A program made the translations under genes and the position numbers. Shown one piece after another: positions 59,985-64,000 of a stretch of DNA of 64,000 nt. The stretch is taken from NCBI RefSeq assembly GCF_012726345.1, contig NZ_PTXN01000009.1, positions 62,001-126,000 on the forward strand, given 5' to 3'. The notes under the pieces are model-generated. The model searched no databases and had not been told where the DNA came from. It worked only from the letters and a program-made list of their open reading frames with translations. This DNA is from Marinomonas sp. UCMA 3892. GTDB lineage: Bacteria; Pseudomonadota; Gammaproteobacteria; Pseudomonadales; Marinomonadaceae. Position 1 is the stretch's first letter; every line of letters begins with the position of its first letter.

Positions 59985-60926
59985 ATGAAAACACTAAAAA
60001 GCAAAATACTACTAACTGCTGTGGGAAGCGCCACCTTATTAGGTTTCCCCGGCTGGGCATTAGCAACCGAAAACGGTGCTCCAACAACCGCAATGGGCGT
60101 ATATGACTTTGGCGCAGGCTTCATGCCACCAGCAACAGATATTGGTGCCTTTGGTTTACGTACCGCCTACTACAGCTCTAATTCAAACAGAAATGCGACT
60201 GGCAATGATAATGGTACTGACTTTTCACTCGACGTACTAAGCCTTGGTTTAGCTTATGTGAAAATGACCAACCATGAAATTTTTGGCGCTAAATATGGCT
60301 TCAGTACGGTTGTACCGTTCTTTAGTATGGACGCATCACTAAAAATCCCCATTGCTTCAATTGATCGCAGCGCATCCGTTACAAGACAAGCCGATTTGCA
60401 GATCACGCCATTGATATTACAGTGGACCTTGTCTCCAAACTTGGCCATGAATGCCCAATTTCAAATTCAAGCACCTACAGGAGACTACGACAAGAACCGC
60501 CTTGTTTCCCCAGGTCTGAACCATTGGGCTTTCTCTCCGATTTATAATGTTAGCTATATTTCCAATACAGGTTTTGAAGTCTCTTCCAGCTTTGAGTTAG
60601 ACATTAATACCAAAAACTCAGACACAGACTATAAAAACGGTATCGAATATCGTCATGAATTTGCCGTTGGGCAACACGTCAATGAGTGGACCCTAGGCTT
60701 AGGTGGCTATTACTACCGTCAGCTAACTGATGACAAAACTTATTCAGGCTATTCAGGCCAACCTATCACCGATGGCAATCGTGCGGAAACCTTAGCCGCA
60801 GGACCAGCATTAACCTACTTTAAACCGGGATTACCCATGGTTTCTTTCCATGCCTACAAAGAGTTTAGAACGTATAACCGATCTCAAGGTTACAACCTAG
60901 CTTTAAGAATTTCTCAATCATTCTAA
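59985..60926 (+). CDS. Outer-membrane channel of the SphA/phenol-MetA family
   Basis: A 313-residue protein with a signal peptide (about residues 1-28, cleavage after WALA). The mature chain starts TENGAPTTAMGVYDFGAGFMPPATDIGAFGLRTAYYSS and ends in a beta-strand with C-terminal Phe (LALRISQSF), the outer-membrane insertion signal. Alternating-strand texture and the GVYDFGAGFMPP motif fit PF13557 (MetA-pathway of phenol degradation), channels often found in aromatic catabolic operons. It is followed after 13 bp by an MFS gene, together giving outer- and inner-membrane passage for one substrate. Confidence 0.87.
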   Translation: MKTLKSKILLTAVGSATLLGFPGWALATENGAPTTAMGVYDFGAGFMPPATDIGAFGLRTAYYSSNSNRNATGNDNGTDFSLDVLSLGLAYVKMTNHEIFGAKYGFSTVVPFFSMDASLKIPIASIDRSASVTRQADLQITPLILQWTLSPNLAMNAQFQIQAPTGDYDKNRLVSPGLNHWAFSPIYNVSYISNTGFEVSSSFELDINTKNSDTDYKNGIEYRHEFAVGQHVNEWTLGLGGYYYRQLTDDKTYSGYSGQPITDGNRAETLAAGPALTYFKPGLPMVSFHAYKEFRTYNRSQGYNLALRISQSF

Positions 60927-60939
60927 AAGGTAATCTCCT

Positions 60940-62184
60940 ATGTCGAATAATAATGCACTCTCTAGACAAGCATCAGGTAACAAGGAAGGTATCGTATTAG
61001 TACTTGGAAGTAGCTTAACTATCATGGGGTCCGTCATGGTGGCACCGATGATTCCTAAAATTGGCGCAGAATTTGGACCAATAACGCCAGATGCAGCAAC
61101 GCTCGTGCCGCTAGCAATAGCTGGCCCCGCTTTGGCCATAGCTCTTTTTGCTCCCTTAGCTGGCTTATTGGCCGATAAAGCAGGACGTAAGAAATTACTT
61201 ATTATTGCTACTTTTTTATATGCCCTGTTTGGCTTTGTTCCTGCTCTATTAGGTGATCTGCATAGTATTGTCATCTCCCGACTTCTTTTCGGTTGCGCTG
61301 AAGCCGCCATAATGACCTGCTGTACGACATTAATCGCCGACTATTGGCATGGCGATCAAAGGATGAAATTTATCAACCTTCAGGTCGTCGCCATTGGATT
61401 GATTGGTTCTATCTTCTTTGTCATTGGCGGAATGCTCGGTGAGTCTTCTTGGCGAATTCCATTCTACTTGTATTTACTGCCTTTATTGCTGATCCCTTTC
61501 ATGGTCAAAGTGCTATGGGAACCAAGTAAAGAGTCAAAATCACCAGAAGCGGAAGTCGTTGCACAAGCGCCAGCCTCAGCAGAAAAAACCGCTATGTTTC
61601 CGCTTATCATCAGTTATCTAATGATCCTATTTGGTATGGTGCTGAACTTTGTGGTTCCTATTCAAACGCCAACTTTACTGGTTCAAATGGGAGTGACATC
61701 CACCACAGAAATTGGCATGTCCGCAGGACTAAGCTTACTGGCGACCTTAATAGGTTCCATTCTTTGGCCGGTATTACGTCGTTTATTCGGACTAAATCTT
61801 TGTAATGCCATACTGTTTACTTTGGTTGGTACCGGATTATGGCTATTGTCTAATGCAGCGACTTATCAGCAAGTGCTTTTTGCAGTCACGATTCAAGGCA
61901 TTGGTGCCGGTCTCATGGTACCAAATATCATGGCGGCAACAATGAATATCCTTCCAGCAAAAGTACGTGGACGTGGCTTGGGTATTTTTACATCCAGCTT
62001 GTATCTTGGTCAGTTTGTCAGCCCAATTATCGTGAGCATTATTTTAACTACAGGCTCAGACCTTCGCGGCACTATTTATAACCTTGCTATTGCAGGCCTT
62101 GTTGTTGCTGTTCTTTGGGTGATATCCAGTCTTTTTCTTAGCAATAAAAGCACCAGCCCAGAATCGAAACACTCTTTATCCTAG
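60940..62184 (+). CDS. MFS transporter, putative importer
   Basis: A 414-residue MFS protein with twelve predicted helices. VMVAPMIPKIGAEFGPITPDAATLVPLAIAGPALAIALFAPLAGLLADKAGRKKLLII contains the loop 2-3 motif (G-x-LADKAGRKK). The C-terminus ends in a short hydrophilic tail whose last codons are tandemly duplicated beyond the stop. Its position between an aromatic outer-membrane channel and an amidase suggests uptake of an amide or aromatic acid. Its ATG is 13 bp after the porin stop. Confidence 0.87.
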   Translation: MSNNNALSRQASGNKEGIVLVLGSSLTIMGSVMVAPMIPKIGAEFGPITPDAATLVPLAIAGPALAIALFAPLAGLLADKAGRKKLLIIATFLYALFGFVPALLGDLHSIVISRLLFGCAEAAIMTCCTTLIADYWHGDQRMKFINLQVVAIGLIGSIFFVIGGMLGESSWRIPFYLYLLPLLLIPFMVKVLWEPSKESKSPEAEVVAQAPASAEKTAMFPLIISYLMILFGMVLNFVVPIQTPTLLVQMGVTSTTEIGMSAGLSLLATLIGSILWPVLRRLFGLNLCNAILFTLVGTGLWLLSNAATYQQVLFAVTIQGIGAGLMVPNIMAATMNILPAKVRGRGLGIFTSSLYLGQFVSPIIVSIILTTGSDLRGTIYNLAIAGLVVAVLWVISSLFLSNKSTSPESKHSLS

Positions 62185-62201
62185 AAACACTCTTTATCCT
62201 A
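62166..62201 (+). repeat. Perfect 18-bp tandem duplication across the MFS stop codon
   Basis: GAAACACTCTTTATCCTA occurs twice in direct succession (62166-62183 and 62184-62201). The stop codon TAG (62182-62184) straddles the joint, so the second copy is untranslated. It looks like recent replication slippage. Confidence 0.85.
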
Positions 62202-62216
62202 GATAAAACCTTAACC

Positions 62217-62240
62217 GGGCAACGCAATGTTGCCCCTTTT
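62217..62240 (+). terminator. Terminator or attenuator between MFS and amidase genes
   Basis: Stem GGGCAAC/GTTGCCC (62217-62223 with 62229-62235) with a GCAAT loop is followed by CTTTT. The T tract is short, so partial read-through into the amidase gene is possible. Confidence 0.6.
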
Positions 62241-62257
62241 AAAGTGGATATTTTTTT

Positions 62258-63694
62258 ATGAAAGACATACATAACTTAGTCGACTCGCATGATGGAATAG
62301 ATCTTGCCGAATTCGTTAAAAAAGGTGAGATCAAAAGCGAGGAATTACTAGAGTGCTGCATAGAACGCGCTGAAAAAGTGAATCCGGAAATCAATGCGAT
62401 TGCGGAAACGCTTTATGACTCTGCACGCAAGGCAACACCACATGAAGGTTTATTTTCTGGCGTTCCAACCTTTGTAAAAGACTTATTTGCTCCTGTAGCA
62501 GAAGCCCGCATGACCAATGGTTCAAACGCACTGGGCGAAGCCCGCCCAGGAATGGACGATAATCTTGTCAGCCGTTTACGCAAAACAGGCTGTACCTTTA
62601 TTGGTACCAGTACCTCACCTGAATTTGGCGCATCCTACACCACAGAATCCACTCGCTTTGGACCAACCCGTAATCCATGGAACACAAAACATAGTAGTGG
62701 TGGTTCTAGCGGTGGCTCTGCCGCATTGGTCGCTGCACGCGTTGTGCCCTTTGCTCATGCCAATGATGGAGGCGGTTCCATTCGAGTTCCTGCTTCATGT
62801 TGCGGTCTATTTGGTATGAAGCCAACTCGTGGCCGTATGCCAAGTGGCCCATTAACGGGTGAAGGTTGGGGAGGCTTCGGCACAGCTCATGCCATTTCTC
62901 TTTCGGTACGTGACAGCGCCGCTCTAATGGATCTCACTGCGGGAATGGATCTTGGGGCGCCCTATGCCTCACCTAGTCAATCCATGTCATTTCTTGATGC
63001 AACCAAAACACCAGTACGCCCATTGCGTATCGCACTGGTAGAAAGTATGGATCCTTGGCCTAGTTCACCAGAATCTTTAGCCGCAGTAAGGCATGCCGCA
63101 AAATTGTGTGAAAGCTTAGGACACGAGGTAACTCAAGCCGAATTACCTGTCGATTTATACCAGTTCTTTGACCAGTGCTTCGACATCATTGGCACCAACA
63201 CAAGAAACTATGTTGAACTCTTAGGACAAATGCGCGGTAAAGACGTTTCTCTAGATGAATTGCAGGTTCATACCCGCATTATGCTCCGAGAAAAAGGCAA
63301 CATTGGTGCGGTTCAATATGTAAGAGCCATTGAATCCATGCATGCACTAGGTCGCCGCTTTGCTAATCTGATGACGGAATATGATGTGATTCTGACGCCA
63401 ACACTGGCCAAACCACCCGTCTTGATTGGTACTTTGGATGTGATCGATGAAAACAAGTCTGCCGATGACCTTATTCAGCATTACCACAGTTACTCCCCCT
63501 ACACCTGTCTCTTCAATGCCACAGGGCAACCCGCCATGTCAGTGCCACTGTACTGGACAGAACAAGGTTTACCCATTGGCGCACATTTTTCTGGCCGCTT
63601 TGGTGACGAAGAAACCCTTTTCTCACTTGCTGCCCAACTCGAACTAGCACAACCTTGGTTCAATAACAGACCAAAAGTAAACGCTTGCCTATGA
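62258..63694 (+). CDS. Amidase (amidase-signature family)
   Basis: A 478-residue amidase-signature hydrolase. The Ser-cisSer-Lys triad is visible: Lys in [12 protein letters not shown] near residue 75, the Gly/Ser-rich signature [54 protein letters not shown] at about 146-200 with the cis-Ser and nucleophilic Ser. It cleaves an amide to acid and ammonia. The closest general relatives are bacterial amidases and 6-aminohexanoate-cyclic-dimer-hydrolase-like enzymes; no substrate can be fixed. It ends the AraC-porin-MFS-amidase unit and is followed by a strong terminator. Confidence 0.92.
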   Translation: MKDIHNLVDSHDGIDLAEFVKKGEIKSEELLECCIERAEKVNPEINAIAETLYDSARKATPHEGLFSGVPTFVKDLFAPVAEARMTNGSNALGEARPGMDDNLVSRLRKTGCTFIGTSTSPEFGASYTTESTRFGPTRNPWNTKHSSGGSSGGSAALVAARVVPFAHANDGGGSIRVPASCCGLFGMKPTRGRMPSGPLTGEGWGGFGTAHAISLSVRDSAALMDLTAGMDLGAPYASPSQSMSFLDATKTPVRPLRIALVESMDPWPSSPESLAAVRHAAKLCESLGHEVTQAELPVDLYQFFDQCFDIIGTNTRNYVELLGQMRGKDVSLDELQVHTRIMLREKGNIGAVQYVRAIESMHALGRRFANLMTEYDVILTPTLAKPPVLIGTLDVIDENKSADDLIQHYHSYSPYTCLFNATGQPAMSVPLYWTEQGLPIGAHFSGRFGDEETLFSLAAQLELAQPWFNNRPKVNACL

Positions 63695-63726
63695 CCTTTT
63701 TTTGATTTTAACTCACTGCCCTTTAA

Positions 63727-63756
63727 ACCCCGAACGATTCATTCGGGGTCTTTTTT
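63727..63756 (+). terminator. Strong terminator after the amidase gene
   Basis: An 8-bp stem ACCCCGAA/TTCGGGGT (63727-63734 with 63742-63749) has a 7-nt loop and is followed by C and six T residues. It lies 32 bp after the stop. A plus-strand open frame running through it is thereby unlikely. Confidence 0.88.
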
Positions 63757-63758
63757 CC

Positions 63759-63932
63759 TCAAAAACCGTCCATGAGGCCGCAAGCAGCATAGAAGATCCC
63801 ACAACTGATAACAGTTGCAGATACCTTAAAATCAAGGTCAAGGAAAGTTTTTTTGGTGTTCACAACCTTGCTGGTCAGCCCAATCATTACGTCGATAAAG
63901 CTATTAAAGATGGCTTCAAATAGTTGTTTCAT
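63759..63932 (-). CDS. Possible small ORF, 57 aa, unrecognised
   Basis: A minus-strand frame from ATG 63932 to TGA 63759 encodes 57 residues starting MKQLFEAIFNSFIDVMIGL and ending CGIFYAACGLMDGF. Two moderately hydrophobic stretches flank a lysine-containing middle (VVNTKKTFLDLDFKVSA). The ribosome binding site is weak. It reads more like protein than the opposite strand does, but no family is recognised. It may be a small membrane-associated protein or chance. Confidence 0.35.
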   Translation of the reverse strand: MKQLFEAIFNSFIDVMIGLTSKVVNTKKTFLDLDFKVSATVISCGIFYAACGLMDGF

Positions 63933-63946
63933 CGGTAGGTCAGAAA

Positions 63947-63978
63947 AATATGGCGCTTCATACTTGAAACGCCATTAT
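63947..63978 (-). terminator. Hairpin near the right edge, possible terminator of a gene beyond the window
   Basis: AATATGGCG-c-TTC pairs with GAA-a-CGCCATTATT, a stem of about 12 bp with one mismatch. On the minus strand the stem is followed by TATTTTTCTG, so it could end a minus-strand gene located to the right of the window. Confidence 0.4.
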
Positions 63979-64000
63979 TCTGAAATGACTATTTAATATA

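Noticed and set aside
63702-63923. 73-codon plus-strand frame after the amidase
   Set aside because: A strong Rho-independent terminator lies inside it, and the minus strand of the same segment reads more like protein.
1-64000. CRISPR arrays, tRNA/rRNA genes, intact insertion sequences, prophage
   Set aside because: None seen: no regularly spaced repeats, no cloverleaf-like T-arm motif in the gaps, and no transposase, integrase or phage structural gene among the frames.

Overview
The window reads as chromosomal DNA of a marine gammaproteobacterium of the Marinomonas/Oceanospirillales type. This is inferred from the moderately low GC, the density of TTT, TRAP and MFS transporters, and the family make-up. 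No genome comparison was possible. I saw no rRNA, tRNA, CRISPR array or intact insertion sequence. Almost everything is catabolic or stress accessory material with local regulators.

Region 1 (1-11.3 kb), nitrile/cyanide and respiration. It holds the 5' end of an Sll0783/MSMEG_0572-family gene (Nit1C cluster) behind a near-perfect sigma-54 promoter, a nitrilase with a divergent LysR regulator, a MocR regulator, a short-Q-loop cytochrome bd oxidase (cioAB) with a 41-residue DUF2474-like subunit missed by length cut-offs, a second MocR regulator, and a siroheme sulfite reductase (cysI) with its DUF934 partner. A direct repeat with 24-bp periodicity precedes both cioAB and cysI, which suggests one MocR regulon.

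Region 2 (11.3-20.7 kb), D-2-hydroxyglutarate module. A tripartite tricarboxylate transporter (tctC-tctB-tctA) is followed on the same strand by a D-2-hydroxyglutarate dehydrogenase-like flavoprotein, etfB, etfA and a decayed remnant of ETF-quinone oxidoreductase. An hglS-like 2-oxoadipate dioxygenase/decarboxylase, whose product would be D-2-hydroxyglutarate, is transcribed divergently.

Region 3 (20.8-47.4 kb), amine oxidation and the 4-hydroxyphenylacetate (HPA)/homoprotocatechuate meta pathway. A DAO-family flavoprotein, RidA and a tyramine-oxidase-subunit-B-like protein are followed by hpaE-hpaF-TRAP transporter-hpaD on one strand and hpaG1-hpaG2-hpaH-hpaI on the other. Then come HpaA (AraC), a GlcG-like protein, two Bcr-type MFS exporters, a second TTT operon carrying an aldehyde dehydrogenase and a universal stress protein, the two-component HPA 3-hydroxylase (oxygenase C2 and MarR-fused reductase C1), and the repressor HpaR. 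An AraC gene next to hpaR is broken by one nonsense codon.

Region 4 (47.6-58.7 kb), accessory oxidations. A GMC oxidoreductase, an LLM-type flavoprotein, a phenol-hydroxylase-like FAD monooxygenase, a LuxR regulator, an aromatic L-amino-acid (tyrosine-type) decarboxylase, a LysR regulator, a collapsed third TTT operon (tctC head joined to tctA tail) and a gabD-like succinate semialdehyde dehydrogenase.

A palindrome centred on TTAACATGTTAA (or TTAACAAGTTAA) recurs at seven places over 27 kb, always between genes. It marks a proposed HpaR regulon joining the hpa operons, the exporters/hpaR, the GMC/LLM/monooxygenase genes and gabD. A second dyad, TGTCCCT-N2-AGGGACA, lies before the tyramine-oxidase-like gene and in the HPA hydroxylase/TTT divergent promoter. 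Together the genes could convert tyrosine to tyramine to HPA to homoprotocatechuate to pyruvate plus succinate semialdehyde to succinate.

Region 5 (58.9-64 kb). An AraC regulator, a phenol-MetA-type outer-membrane channel, an MFS importer and an amidase form a small uptake-and-hydrolysis unit, ending in a strong terminator.
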